Counted from the first letter of the stretch, positions 22,247 to 33,990 are shown. The stretch is 64,000 nucleotides of DNA from Zygaena filipendulae (GCA_907165275.2 CAJRBF020000002.1:1178001-1242000), one strand, 5' to 3'. Program-made: numbers and translations. Notes: generated by a model from the sequence alone, not told the origin.

Positions 22247-22368
22247 AGGTTACTGCACACAACGAAATTAGAGTCCTAACCACTAGACAATCAGGCCAAA
22301 TTAGAGATGATCGTAGTAAGAAGTAGATCGGAGAAAGTCGCGCGAGGGGGGGGGGGGGGTAAGTTACA
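22247..22368 (+). mobile_element. solo giant LTR, copy B, right end
   Basis: Continuation of copy B after the LINE. It contains the antisense tRNA-His-like patch (about 22247-22300), a G14 run where other copies have about 7, and the LTR end GTAAGTTACA. Followed by CTAT, the target duplication. Confidence 0.9.
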
Positions 22369-22372
22369 CTAT

Positions 22373-22727
22373 CATCGGTGCCCGGATCATACGATTTGGT
22401 GAGCAGTATTCATTTTGGTTTGATTCTCGTGCTGATTCTCTCCTAATTAAAGAGACCTATCTAATTTAAACTTGTTAGAGAAGTACCTACAATATCTTAA
22501 ATATTGTGTGATTTGAAAGTTTTATCCCAGGTATCAAACGATAAATTTCTAGCTGCAAGACCGAAATTGGAAACGAACTAAGGTTAACCGAAACAATTCC
22601 ATTCAACTTAAAAATAAATAAATATGGCCCTCCCAGAGTAAAAATGCTCAATATTAGTCCTTATTAATGGTAGTTAGAACACTTAATACGTTAAAGTCGG
22701 GTGAAGTATGGGTTGGGTAAGAGTATG
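22373..22727. other. non-coding, nothing recognised
   Basis: AT-rich DNA without a supported ORF, RNA or repeat boundary. Confidence 0.4.
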
Positions 22728-23471
22728 TGTTAAATTACTAGCATTAGTAAGGATACCTAGTAAATAAAACAAAGCCTGATTTTAACAAAACTATGCCTTT
22801 TTGTCTGTATTACCAATTATAATAAAAACTCTTTGATATGATTTGTATCAAATTATATAATAATCAAAGCCAGTATAGATAAGCAATAGGAATCTCAAAA
22901 CATGTTACGCACAAAGTAATCAAATCTCTGAAGCTAAAGTTAAGCTTGAACAGTATATTTTATGAGAACAATACAGTAATCACAATTATTATTACAAGCA
23001 TTAAATAGAGCCAACACTGTCTACCAATACTTAACTTTCGATGTTACGATGTCTTCCATCTAGGAAATCACCAGCACCACTGACTCGATCCTTTGTTGCT
23101 GCCATGAATTCACAATGTTGCCAGTTATTAAATATGAATTGGCCATGGAAATGCAATTTATATCACTTTAATAAACATTGGTATATTATATTATATAAAT
23201 TACGCGGGACTTGAACGCGATGTTTTTTATTACCTTTTTTGCCTGACGTTTCGGCTGAGTTGCATCACGCCGTGGTCACAGGCTGACTAAAGCATTGCGG
23301 CGTCGATAGCGAGCCGCGCGGGCAGATTAATGTGCTCAAAACGCGAAAATCTAAATACTTTAACATTGGTATAATTATTTAAATTAAGAATCACAATACA
23401 TAGCATAAGAATCATAATAATATTAATCAATGTTAATATATTAGTACAGAATACCTAAATCACTATTCACA
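22728..23471 (-). mobile_element. solo LTR of a copia-like element, interrupted
   Basis: Reverse complement of the LTR at 62745-63368. On its sense strand it runs TGTGAATAGTGATTTAGG...TTTAACA, and similarity to the other copy stops exactly at those ends. It lacks an internal region. No matching target duplication was found (GTATG against CTCGC), so it is old or rearranged. A LINE fragment sits inside it. Confidence 0.75.
23184..23361 (-). mobile_element. 5'-truncated LINE 3' end inside the copia-like LTR
   Basis: About 178 bp absent from the sister LTR at 62745-63368 and flanked by AACATTGGTA (23174-23183 and 23362-23371). On the minus strand it ends in an AT-rich tail after AAGTCCCGCGTAATTTA. 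The phrase TGACGTTTCGGCTGAG is a common moth LINE 3' motif, from memory. Confidence 0.7.
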
Positions 23472-23720
23472 CTCGCCCATCCTGACATCTTTGCGACCCT
23501 GCAAAGTAAAAAGGTTTTGTAAAAATAATTTCACTTTATCTAAATGTAACACAAATTCAAACCATGATTCTTTTTTTATGCAATCCATGTTACTAAGTTC
23601 CACCAACTTCCACTTAACTTCTATCCATTATCCATAATAAGATTTTATTTTATTCCTTAATAACCTAATATTATTAAAAATTATATTTAGCATTGAACCA
23701 TTTATCAAATATTTTATCTG
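23472..23720. other. non-coding, nothing recognised
   Basis: AT-rich flank between the solo LTR and a LINE relic. Confidence 0.35.
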
Positions 23721-24235
23721 CGGACTCGCTTAGACGATTACGTAATTTTCTTCCAAGTTCCAACTGCTACTAAAGTTGCGTTAGCACAATCACTCTTTTT
23801 ACCAATGATCGACTATGCCGATACCTGCTTTATTGACATTAGCGAGGAGCAGCTAAATAAACTTGAGCGCCTCCAGAATCTATGTATCCGGTTCATATTT
23901 GGTCTACGCAAATATGACCATGTCTCAGAATTTCGCACCAAGCTCAAGTGGCTTCCGATTTGCCTTCGCCAGAATGCGCATGTCCTCTTCCTTCTATATA
24001 GCATACCGTTCAATCCACCTTCCCCCAACTACCTAAAAGACCTCTTCGTATTTCAATCTTCTTCCCATAACCTGCCTGTTCGATCATCGCAGAACTTACT
24101 TCTTATGATTCCTGCCCCTAGAACCAACTTTTATGATTATTCCTTCTCTGTACAAGCAGTCCGCTTGTGGAATTCGCTACCTGTAGAGGTGCGAATAGGC
24201 CAAATCACTACCCACCTTTAAGAGCCTGGTGAAGA
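23721..24235 (+). pseudogene. CR1-like LINE reverse transcriptase C-terminal remnant
   Basis: The reading frame from about 23760 to 24221 contains IDYADTCF, RLQNLCIRFIFGLRKYDHV, FSVQAVRLWNSLPVEVR and a middle part on the pattern LPICLRQNAHVLFLLYSI. This is the region downstream of the catalytic box in CR1/jockey-type reverse transcriptases. Endonuclease and RT core are missing, and the frame closes at 24221 without a normal end. Confidence 0.8.
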
Positions 24236-24312
24236 CTTTCTACCTCACTCATGGATCGTGACTCGCTGTAGTGTAACCTTATTATTTATGGTATGCATAG
24301 ACAACACCGGTA

Positions 24313-25150
24313 AAATTTGTGCAAGTCTAACGTCGATAAAGAAGCATCAAATGCCTGGCTTACTTGGGGTGAACTGTTTCCCGAAACAGAAGGATTTATG
24401 CTTGCCATTCAAGACCAAGTCATCGAAACACGAAACTACCAAATGCATATACTAAAGTCCATAATATATCAAATGACAGCTGCAGAAAATGTAACGGTGC
24501 CCCGGAAACGATACAGCATCTCATAAGTGTCTGCAAGTCAATAGTACAAAAAGATTATAAACACCGCTACGACCAGGTTGCTAAGATTATTCATCAGAAA
24601 CTTGCAAGCAAATCTAAACTGAGGACGAATGAACCAATTTCTTATTAAAAATACATACCTGACAGCGTTCTAGGGAATTCAACCCACAGGCCGTAGAGCA
24701 CAATATCTGAAAGCTTACAAAATATACTGACCTCAAAACGAAATAGCAAAAAATGTGGAAATTACAGAATATTACCTTCATCCCTGTTGTACTACCATCA
24801 TCTGAAATCCCTTGTCAACTGCACCAACCCTTCGCTACCCTCCAATTACCTAGGTACACTTACATTATTATGCAGAAGGCGGTAATACTAAATACATGTC
24901 GAATCGTCCGCAAACTCCTCCAAACTGATGACCACACAACTCTTAATACTTCCACTTAAACTAACCTCCACTTGGCTTTGGCCCGTGGTTGCCAATTAAT
25001 ACCGGTCTAGCTGAGAAGAATTCAAAAATCCAAATTCCCATAATAATAATAATCCACTTCACAACACACAGATAAGCGTCTTGACCCCACACTAAGCTAT
25101 AAGCTTGTGTCATGGCAACCAAGCAAACTTGGTATACCTATACTTACTAC
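24313..25150 (+). pseudogene. LINE ORF2 C-terminal remnant with CCHC knuckle and 3' UTR
   Basis: One frame reads AWLTWGELFPETEGFMLAIQ then DQVIETRNY. A second frame from about 24472 reads CRKCNGAPETIQHLISVC, a CX2CX7HX4C finger, followed by DYKHRYDQVAKIIHQKLA. This pattern ends the ORF2 of a common arthropod LINE family whose exact clade I cannot name. A conserved 3' UTR-like stretch follows (CCGTGGTTGCCAATTAATACC; GTCATGGCAACCAAGC). At least one frameshift breaks it. Confidence 0.7.
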
Positions 25151-25268
25151 ATATTATTACATATGTCCATATTACTCAATAGATATATTATATATTCACG
25201 CCCAGATTAGAAAATATAATAATATACATAATTGGGTATTCTCCAAGGTATGAATATCAAAATTCTAA

Positions 25269-25533
25269 TTAGTCCGTCAGTTAGAAAACAAAAAAATAAT
25301 AGACACGTATTTTTTGCTTTTTCAATTTAATGAAAATGAACAGAGATAAAGCGCATTAAAGTTTAGGGTGGGGGGCTCGTGACGTCAATATTCATTATAA
25401 GCGCCATACAAACCGCACAGAATTGTGACGTCACGCGAAATTTCAACTCAATGTATCTCTGTTATTTTTTAAGTACGTAAAAAAAGAAAAAATACGTGTC
25501 CAATATTTTTTACTAATCTACACGACGGACTAA
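25269..25533. mobile_element. foldback MITE-like repeat
   Basis: TTAGTCCGTC at the left and GACGGACTAA at the right start inverted arms of about 100 bp. They share ACACGTATTTTTT and ACAGAGATA blocks (reverse-complemented TATCTCTGT and AAAAAATACGTGT). The centre carries GTGACGTCA motifs. Non-coding. Confidence 0.7.
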
Positions 25534-25662
25534 AAAAAATTTTTTTGTCAAGTAGCCAATTATAAATAAAATTTATGTGTCGTTTGTAACTCAAAATTAA
25601 CAGCTTTTTAATAAATGCATAATATGAAAATAAGTATAATTATAATATGGCACCTACTTATA

Positions 25663-25948
25663 TGTCTGTCTGTTCCGGGTAATCTCAAAAACGGCTGGAT
25701 CGATTTTAACTGGACTTTCACTGGCAAATCGTCAAAGTCAAATCATTTATTCAAATTTGGTCAATAATATGACTCTTCTGACGTCAACATAATTACAGTT
25801 ATTATGACAACACCCATAAAACATCCACCCTTCACAGCTTCCTAGCTGATGTTATAAGGAGTGACTTGGCTAAATTTATTTCCAAAAATTAGTTCCTGCG
25901 GGAACTCCGAAATCCACGCGAGCAAAATCGCGGGGCACAGCTAGTAAT
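25663..25948 (+). mobile_element. RTE-like LINE 3' end, interrupted by a small insert
   Basis: CTGTCTGTTCCGGGTAATC and AACGGCTGGATCGATTTTAA at the left, and GCGGGAACTCCGAAATCCAC and GGGGCACAGCTAGTAATC at the right, are typical of moth RTE tails. About 110 bp between them (25730-25840, beginning AAAGTCAAATCATTTATTC) looks like a second element's tail. Confidence 0.6.
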
Positions 25949-26260
25949 CAATAAATAAATATATAAATAAATAAATTTATTTCACACTCTTTATCTCCAT
26001 TATGTTCAACCATAATTTATAACCATTCATTATTATTCCATTATTTATAACCATTTTATTTTCAACCATATTTTTTTTATCCAATTTATCCAATTATTCA
26101 AGTAATTCCATTTTTACCAATATTTTATTCATTTAGTCCAATTTATTCATTTATACCAGAGATCCATTTAATTATTCCATTTATTACTTTTATACCATTC
26201 ATCACTTAGATTAATTATTATCAACCACTTTTAACCATTACTTTAGTATAAGTACATCAG
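25949..26260. repeat. degenerate AT-rich simple repeat
   Basis: A TAAATAAATAAATATATAAA run followed by loosely repeated CCATTTATT/ACCATTTATTC units. No coding signal. Confidence 0.55.
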
Positions 26261-27878
26261 GTACATGACCATATATTCCAGTATTTAATTTTTGTACCTA
26301 ATCCATTAGCAATTAAATCCAATAATCAAAATCGCTTTAACTAGTTAACCAGCTAGTCATTCCTTACACAATTGGTAGAGTAAATTCTTTTTCCCTCAAG
26401 TACCTAGATTAAATTGAAATTGAAAGAACTTTATTTGACACAACACATACATTCATTTTTTTAAAAAGTATAAATAAGGGACTGCTTCCCAACCGCCAAA
26501 CGATCAGAACCGTACCGGGAGATCGCAAGCGCACCAAACCCAAAATTAACTATCAATTCTTCTATGCTATCCACCTGACTCGTCTGTCGAGATTGTATCG
26601 GTCTCAGAGACTATTTAGAACAATTGTATGTAATCTGACTATGATTTGACACCTTCTGGACAAGTTCTAGTTGAAGAAAAGAAAGAAGTCTATCCATTAC
26701 AAACAACCAAGGAAACAAACAAAAATGGATCTTATGTCCTTATTGGCGCCTATTAGATAATATACGGAGGTAAAGTTATATAAGTTTGCAAACTTTGTAA
26801 GTTTGGATGTAGTGGGTAGTCTCTGGTACTACTGAACAGATTCTTAAAATTCCTTTATAAAAGATACTGACACAGCACAGGAGTGACACGTACTTTCCAT
26901 TTCCAAACAAAGAATTCCTGCCGAAATATCAAAATTCACGCTGGGAAATCAGCGGGGAAACAGATATTTTAATAGGTTAGGTATGGACAAAAGTGAAATA
27001 GGCAATAAGGTAGGTACATTTTATCCGGATGTAAAGGAATTTCGCGGGTTGAATCGCGGGGGATAGTAGGCACCTAGCAGTAAAATATTACTTATCGTTG
27101 AAGGTAAATTATGATAATACTCTAAAACTGATTTTGTTCTCTATACGTATCTATTTAAGTATTATTAATGAATGTTGGCATATAATCAAAAAAGAAAACT
27201 GTGACTATTGTTTTAAACAAGATTCGAATTTGAAAACTAACTTAGAGACCACACTTGAATCGCAACCTTTTAATGTGTTATACAAATGCATATTACGTTT
27301 AATTAAATTGTTTAAATTACAGGAGGATTACAGAATAATTTCACAGAAAGTACCTTTACCTATCTATTTTCTTCAAAAGCTCAATGTTTAAATAGAATTA
27401 CTACTGCATTAATTAACATCAAGTTAAATATTGTGTAATTCCACTATAAATTATTAAGAAAGACTTACCGCTACCACAATAACCACGAGTATACTCCGCT
27501 ACTAAGCGCACTAAAGAAGAAATTCTGTAATTGAATACACAAATTTTTAGACTTATAAGCATTGATATATTCCTATAAGAAAAAAATCTCCAGGACTTCA
27601 AACCCATTTACTACGAATTCTATCGATGCCTGACCTCATACTTTTATTGGACTACCTCCAAAAATATCTGATGGAAGCAATAAGACAAGTTTTAGCGAGC
27701 AATCTCGAGTATCTAAACTAACCCGTGTAATCGATATTGTCAGGAAATGCCTCTAAAATCTTTTGTTTCCATTTATGCCATGTAAATTCATAAGAACGCA
27801 AAGTCTTGTGCCACAACTTAGTCAATCCAGTCAAACGTGACTGCACATAATAACTTTTTCATTACTCATACTCGGAAC
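26261..27878. other. old repeat debris, no supported gene
   Basis: Around 26400-26470 a TTGAAAGAACTTTATTTGACA phrase resembles an antisense LINE end. Around 26790-27065 phrases such as GTGGGTAGTCTCTGG and AATTTCGCGGGTTGAATCGC recall RTE-type tails. A 97-codon ORF at 27098-27391 has no known motif. I can delimit nothing here. Confidence 0.4.
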
Positions 27879-28019
27879 GTAGGTCTGAAGTTGCCTGAGA
27901 AGCGGGTTGAAAGTAACCCTTTTCAGCCCTAGGGAGAATCGCTTTCAACTGACAACTGTCAAATTATTAAAAAAAAACTAGGTCTATTTTCACATTTCTA
28001 TTGAATCATGTTTCAACTT
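27879..28019 (+). repeat. direct repeat, unit 1
   Basis: About 140 bp (GTAGGTCTGAAGTTGCCTGA...ATGTTTCAACTT), repeated with few changes at 28377-28517 in the same orientation. Lacks TG...CA LTR ends. Confidence 0.85.
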
Positions 28020-28376
28020 TCTATACAGCCAGCGCGATGTAAAATTGAAATAACGTAAAGTTTAAGTAGGTATTAATTAAAATAAAATTCACACACTTTT
28101 TCTTAAGCTAATTCCTATTTATATTTTTTTATTTTCTTTAATTAATACTTAATAATTAAAAAAAATATTTTTTTTAGGTCGCCACAATGTGAATAAAAAA
28201 TACTGGCTGAATAGCTAGCCGGCCAAAGAAAAAGAAATAGGTGGGAAAGTGTCAAGCGACTATCCGATCTTCACTCATTTTTTCTTTAGCTAATTCCTAT
28301 TTTTATTTTGAATTTCCTTGCATTCGTAATGAAAAGCACAGTGTTATCCTCGGGAGAAAGACTTACTTTCAAGAAA
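28020..28376. other. spacer between direct repeats
   Basis: Contains a further internal echo: AGCTAATTCCTATTT occurs at about 28106 and 28285. Otherwise AT-rich non-coding. Confidence 0.45.
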
Positions 28377-28517
28377 GTAGGTCTGAAGTTGCCTGATAAG
28401 CGGGTTGAAAGTAACCCTTTTCAGCCCTAGGGAGAATCGCTTTCAACTGACAACTGTCAAATTATTAAAAAAAAACTAGGTCTATTTTCACATTTCTATT
28501 GAACCATGTTTCAACTT
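28377..28517 (+). repeat. direct repeat, unit 2
   Basis: Second copy of the repeat at 27879-28019. The phrase GCGGGTTGAAAGTAACCC is identical in both. Confidence 0.85.
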
Positions 28518-28807
28518 ATGTGTCTATATTCTGATTTCTGTTGCTGAAAATTTAATACCTATTTTTTGGCCTAATTATGTTTAAACCTTTATTGAAAGAA
28601 AGTCAGTCACATGCTTTTGATGATGGTAATGTTCTGCAGACTTTGGCTGCTTGATCATTGTTGTAAGTTATTGTAATCCGAGGCAGGAACTAAATAAGAC
28701 ATGAATAATATTTGATAATTTTATTATTTGTGATTGAAGTTTTGACAAAATTGATAGGGACAGTTTCGTTGTATATCTTAGAAAAGAATGATGTTGTATG
28801 TCGAAGT
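28518..28807. other. non-coding, nothing recognised
   Basis: AT-rich flank ending in AAGT, the target duplication of solo LTR C. Confidence 0.4.
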
Positions 28808-31199
28808 TGTGACGACCCATAAGGTCCTACAAATTTTTTTTAGTTATAATTAAAATCTTAAATAAGTATTAAAGTATAGAAGATAATAAAATACACCTAT
28901 AAAATTACATTTAAAACATATTAGAGGACATTGCGGTTCAAATAACATCGAAAACAAGTTTTAGTACGTTTATCAATAATAACTCCTAAACTAAAGAAGT
29001 TAGGACAAAATATTATATGAAGGAAAGTGCTTGTATTAGGGAATACCAAATGTATATTGAATTTCGAGAGTATAGGAGCAAGTTAGAAAACGCGAATCCC
29101 CCCATGCAGGCGTCTCGGAATACAGGGCCGAACGCACCGCCAGTATCCACGAGCCGTATATCTACGGGGAATACGGAGGTAAAAAAATGTCCTGACGACA
29201 AAAGTTTGTTGGGAAAGTAAATTGATAATAGTGTAATAATAAACGAATGCGATGGGGAGGGAACCTCTAAGGGACAATAAATATAATATTATTGCACATT
29301 TATCAAACATAAAATTTATTTTCTCATACAAATTTTTTAATAAATAATATACATGCAAAGTACGTCGTGGTCGAGAGGTCTGCGCGCAGAACGATTTATC
29401 GGTTTGTGCAAGGATTCGTACACGCGACCTGGAAGTTTCGTCATTACGCATTGTGTCCTGATTGCGTTGTGCAGAGGCGAGCATGCGCGATTGTGATACT
29501 TGGTGGTCGCATGAAAGCGTATGTGGGCCGATGCGCCTCGTGAACGAGATGCTTTGGGTAGAATATTTGTATTGATTTTATCATTACAAAAGACGGTTCG
29601 TTACGAATAGTCTTGTTGAGCGAGCGATAGCGCAGAGTGATTTAATGTTTTTGTGCGAAGGTCTGTCAGTGCACTTGACGTCCGTTAGGATATCTCGAGC
29701 GTAGACCTAAAAACATTAGTCACGAGGAAGGATCTTCAAATCACAGTACCAAATAGGCTCGAAGCAAACGGAACTCTAATCTTGAACGGTTGGACATTGC
29801 ACGTCGCGAGCGTATGATGGCGTAGATGGGTAAAAATCCGCGCCTTGAGTCATCTGCGCCGTAACGAGTTTCGTTGTGCGCCTTGTACCTTACCTTGAAT
29901 AACAACGCCTTCCGTGTTATTCAATCTACATATCACCGATGCGGCTGACTGGAGATGCCGGCCCTCTCCTACACCAGGGAAGGGTTGTTCGCTCTTCTTT
30001 CTGTTTTACCTTTCTTTTTATTACAAATATTATCGATGGGCCAATGCGCTCTGTGGCTCGATTGCTGGCTGCAGAGACAGATTGGAGCTACTGTGACTCG
30101 CAACCACATGTATGCTTACGTAGGTCCCTGCGCTTTGCGATCGAGACCGTTGTGCAGAGGCTGGGGGATCGGCTGTTGGCGACCTCGTCGCTGACGCTAG
30201 ATTCTCGGCAACCTTTGTGTTTTTCAACACGATGTGCTTGCCAATGTTCTGATGTGGCAGAACGAGTTGGATGCCCGAGTGGGTTCACAGGGGAGAGAGA
30301 GCCATTCAACTCTACAGCTACGGCTAGGCTACGGCCTCACTGCTTGCAGTATGACAGAGAGTTCATCAGCTGAAGTTCCAGGTTCCAGGGAGAGATTGGT
30401 CTCCGACAACACACACATACAATTTTGGATCACTGTGCTGGGGTTTGGTTTGTGGTGGTCCCACCCAACCCTGGTCTTCGGGCTGGCACATATTCAAGGG
30501 CTCACCATGGCTCCAACGCGGCGGTAGTCTTCGGACTGGGGATATATATTTATATATATATCCCCAGTCCGAAGACTGGGGATATATATAGATATATATT
30601 TATGCGTCCTGGCAATGTCTGAGCCATCTGAGCCAGGAATGGTAGCTTTTGACGAGATGTTGACCGGGGTTAAACCGACAAACACAAACTAAAACAGATT
30701 ATAGGGATAGACAAACATAAGGGTCAAGATTATTCAAACTTAGCCTACAAGCCAATAGATTAGGCCGGAAAACAAACTAATAAAATAGGGCATCGATATA
30801 ATGTTAGGGAGGCAGGTCGTCACAAACAAACTAACAAAACTAGATCATCCACATAAATAGATTAAAAATAGATCATTCACCTAAAGTTAGGAAAGAGGTC
30901 GCACGAAAGCAATAAAAATAGGGATTCGTCCGTGTACTAGTCTAAAATCGTTCGTGTATTCGCTAGACATAAATTAGAGATCGTTCATGTATTAACTTTA
31001 GAATCTTAGCTATAAACTTAACCAAACTAAAAACTATGATGCAAATACTAAGACGATAGTTCAATCTCAACCTAAAAGAATCATAGGTAACTGCACACAA
31101 CGAATTTAGAGTCCTAACCACTAGACAATCAGGCCAAATTAGAGATCATCGTAGTAAGAAGTAGATCGGAGAAAGTCGCGCGAGGGGGGGTAAGTTACA
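28808..31199 (+). mobile_element. solo giant LTR, copy C, with internal deletion
   Basis: Sense on the plus strand, TGTGACGACCC...GTAAGTTACA, flanked by AAGT (28804-28807 and 31200-31203). At 2,392 bp it is about 290 bp shorter than D or E. Sequence from the GGGGACGTACAGTCTCC region to near the TTTATGCGTCCTGG region is lost and replaced by a palindromic filler at 30526-30600. It retains the 144-codon ORF (29939-30373). Confidence 0.9.
30526..30577. repeat. palindromic filler at the deletion in LTR C
   Basis: AGTCTTCGGACTGGGGATAT is followed after a short AT centre by its reverse complement, ATATCCCCAGTCCGAAGACT. The left arm is normal LTR sequence; the right arm is its inverted copy. A second partial direct copy (CTGGGGATATATA) follows. 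Confidence 0.85.
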
Positions 31200-31305
31200 A
31201 AGTCATAGAAAATAAAATTACCTACTGCGTGATCGAATCAATGTTGAATTGTTGAATAATCTTCTTTTTTTAACATGTAATATTTTATCTTCTTTTATTC
31301 GTGAG

Positions 31306-33990
31306 TGTAACTTACCCCCCCTCGCGCTACTTCCTCCGATCTACTTCTTACTACGATGATCTCTAATTTGGCCTGATTGTCTAGTGGTTAGGACTCTAAA
31401 TTCGTTGTGTGCAGTAACCTATGATCCTTTTAGGTTGAGATTGAACTATCGTCTTAGTATTTGCATCATAGTTTTCGCTTGGTTAAGTTTATAGCTAAGA
31501 TTCTAAAGTTAATACATGAACGATCTCTAATTTATGCTTAGCGAATACACGGACGGTTTTAGATTAGTACACGGACGAATCCCTATTTTTATTGCTTCGT
31601 GCGACCTCTTTCCTAACTTTAGGTGGATGATCTATTTTTAATCTATTTGTGTGGATGATCTAGTTTTGTTAGTTTGTTTGTGACGACCTGCCTCCCTAAC
31701 ATTATATCGATGTCCTATTTTATTAGTTTGTTTTTGCGGCCTAATCTATTGGCTTGTAGGCTAAGTTTGAATAATCTTGACTCTTATGTTTGTCTATCCC
31801 TACAATCTGTTTTAGTTTGTGTTTGTCGGTTTAACCACGGTCAATATCTCGTCAAAAGCTACCATTCCTGGCTCAGATGGCTCAGACATTGCCAGGACGC
31901 ATAAATATATTTAATAAACCACCCAGACGATTCTATTCCAAGGTCGACCAGATTTTGTCCCCTCAGCATGACGCAAGCATTGGCCACAGGAACCTCAAGT
32001 ACTACGTGAAATGATTGTTGGCACTGCAACCAATCCCGACGTCAAACCGAAGGTAAGGCTTCCAGTTAATACATAAGTATTCGCCGGAAGGTGGTATAGC
32101 CCCTCCTGCGCTATTCCACGGTGATGACCATCCAGCACAATGCCTTCGTCACCTCCCCCAACCTGTTTCACAAGGTAGAGGATCATTCTAGATGGTTACA
32201 TCTAAGATCATTCACCAGCGTCCGTTTCAGGAATCCAGTGAGGAGACTGTACGTCCCCAGTCCGAAGACTACCGCCGCGTTGGAGCCATGGTGAGCCCTT
32301 GAATATGTGCCAGCCCGAAGACCAGGGTTGGGTGGGACCACCACAAACCAAACCCCAGCACAGTGATCCAAAATTGTATGTGTGTGTTGTCGGAGACCAA
32401 TCTCTCCCTGGAACCTGGAACTTCAGCTGATGAACTCTCTGTCATACTGCAAGCAGTGAGGCCGTAGCCTAGCCGTAGCTGTAGAGTTGAATGGCTCTCT
32501 CTCCCCTGTGAACCCACTCGGGCATCCAACTCGTTCTGCCACATCAGAACATTGGCAAGCACATCGTGTTGAAAAACACAAAGGTTGCCGAGAATCTAGC
32601 GTCAGCGACGAGGTCGCCAACAGCCGATCCCCCAGCCTCTGCACAACGGTCTCGATCGCAAAGCGCAGGGACCTACGTAAGCATACATGTGGTTGCGAGT
32701 CACAGTAGCTCCAGTCTGTCTCCGCAGCCAGCAATCGAGCCACAGAGCACATTGGCCCCTCGATAATATTTGTAATAAAAAGAAAGGTAAAACAGAAAGA
32801 AGAGCGAACAACCCTTCCCTGGTGTAGGAGAGGGCCGGCATCTCCAGTCAGCCGCATCGGTGATATGTAGATTGAATAACACGGAAGGCGTTGTTATTCA
32901 AGGTAAGGTACAAGGCGCACAACGAAACTCGTCACGGCGCAGATGACTCAAGGCGCGGATTTTTACCCATCTACGCCATCATACGCTCGCGACGTGCAAT
33001 GTCCAACCGTTCAAGATTAGAGTTCCGTTTGCTTCGAGCCTATTTGGTACTGTGATTTGAAGATCCTTCCTCGTGACTAATGTTTTCAGGTCTACGCTCG
33101 AGATATCCTAACGGACGTCAAGTGCACTGACAGACCTTCGCACAAAAACATTAAACCACTCTGCGCTATCGCTCGCTCAACAAGACTATTCGTAACGAAC
33201 CGTCTTTTGTAATGATAAAAATCAATACAAATATTCTACTCAAAGCATCTCGTTCACGAAGCACATCGGCCCACATACGCTTTCATGCGACCACCAAGTA
33301 TCACAATCGCGCATGCTCGCCTCTGCACAACGCAATCAGGACACAATGCGTAATGACGAAACTTTCAGGTCGCGTGTACGAATCCTTGCACAAACCGATA
33401 AATCGTTCTGCGCGCAGACCGTTCGACCACGACGTACTTTGCATGTATATTATTTATTAAAAAATTTGTATGAGAAAATAAATTTTTATGTTTGATAAAT
33501 GTGCAATAATATTATATTTATTGTCCCTTAGAGGTTCCCTCCCCATCGCATTCGTTTATTATTACACTATTATCAATTTACTTCCCCAACAAACTTTTGT
33601 CGTCAGGACATTTTTTCACCTCCGTATTCCCCGTAGATATACGGCTCGTGGATACTGGCGGTGCGTTCAGCCCTGTATTCCGAGACGCCTGCATGGGGGG
33701 ATTCGCGTTTTCTAACTTGCTCCTATACTCTCGAAATTCAATATACATTTGGTATTCCCTAATACAAGCACTTTCTTTCATATAATATTTTGTTCTAACT
33801 TCTTTAGTTTAGGAGTTATTATTGATAAACGTACTAAAACTTGTTTTCGATGTTATTTGAACCGCAATGTCCTCTAATATGTTTTAAATGTAATTTTATA
33901 GGTGTATTTTATTATCTTCTATACTTTAATAATTATTTAAGATTTTAATTATAACCAAAAAAATTTTGTAGGACCTTATGGGTCGTCACA
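31306..33990 (-). repeat. giant 3' LTR (copy D) of the gypsy-like element
   Basis: 2,685 bp, same length as copy E and nearly identical to it; one difference noted, TATCTCGTC against TATCTTGTC. On the sense (minus) strand it is the 3' LTR, preceded by a G8 polypurine tract. Left outer flank TGAG (31302-31305). Confidence 0.92.
31370..31436 (+). other. tRNA-His-like segment inside the giant LTR
   Basis: GGCCTGATTGTCTAGTGGTT then AGGACTC...CGTTGTG...GTAACC matches, from memory, the 5' two-thirds of insect tRNA-His (GGCCGTGATCGTCTAGTGGT..., GTG anticodon in CGTTGTGG, ...GTAACC). The T arm and acceptor 3' half are not recognisable. It lies antisense to the retrotransposon, about 60 bp from the LTR end. 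Present in all complete copies: 3252, 22297 (reverse), 31135 (reverse) and 37231. Not a functional tRNA. Confidence 0.6.

Noticed and set aside
27098..27391. 97-codon ORF
   Set aside because: No motif, low-complexity AT-rich codons, no repeat partner and no promoter context.
27879..28517. LTR retrotransposon defined by the 140-bp direct repeats
   Set aside because: No TG...CA ends, primer site, polypurine tract or coding sequence between them.
31370..31436. Functional tRNA-His gene
   Set aside because: The acceptor 3' half and T arm are missing and the anticodon stem does not pair well, so it is tRNA-like only.
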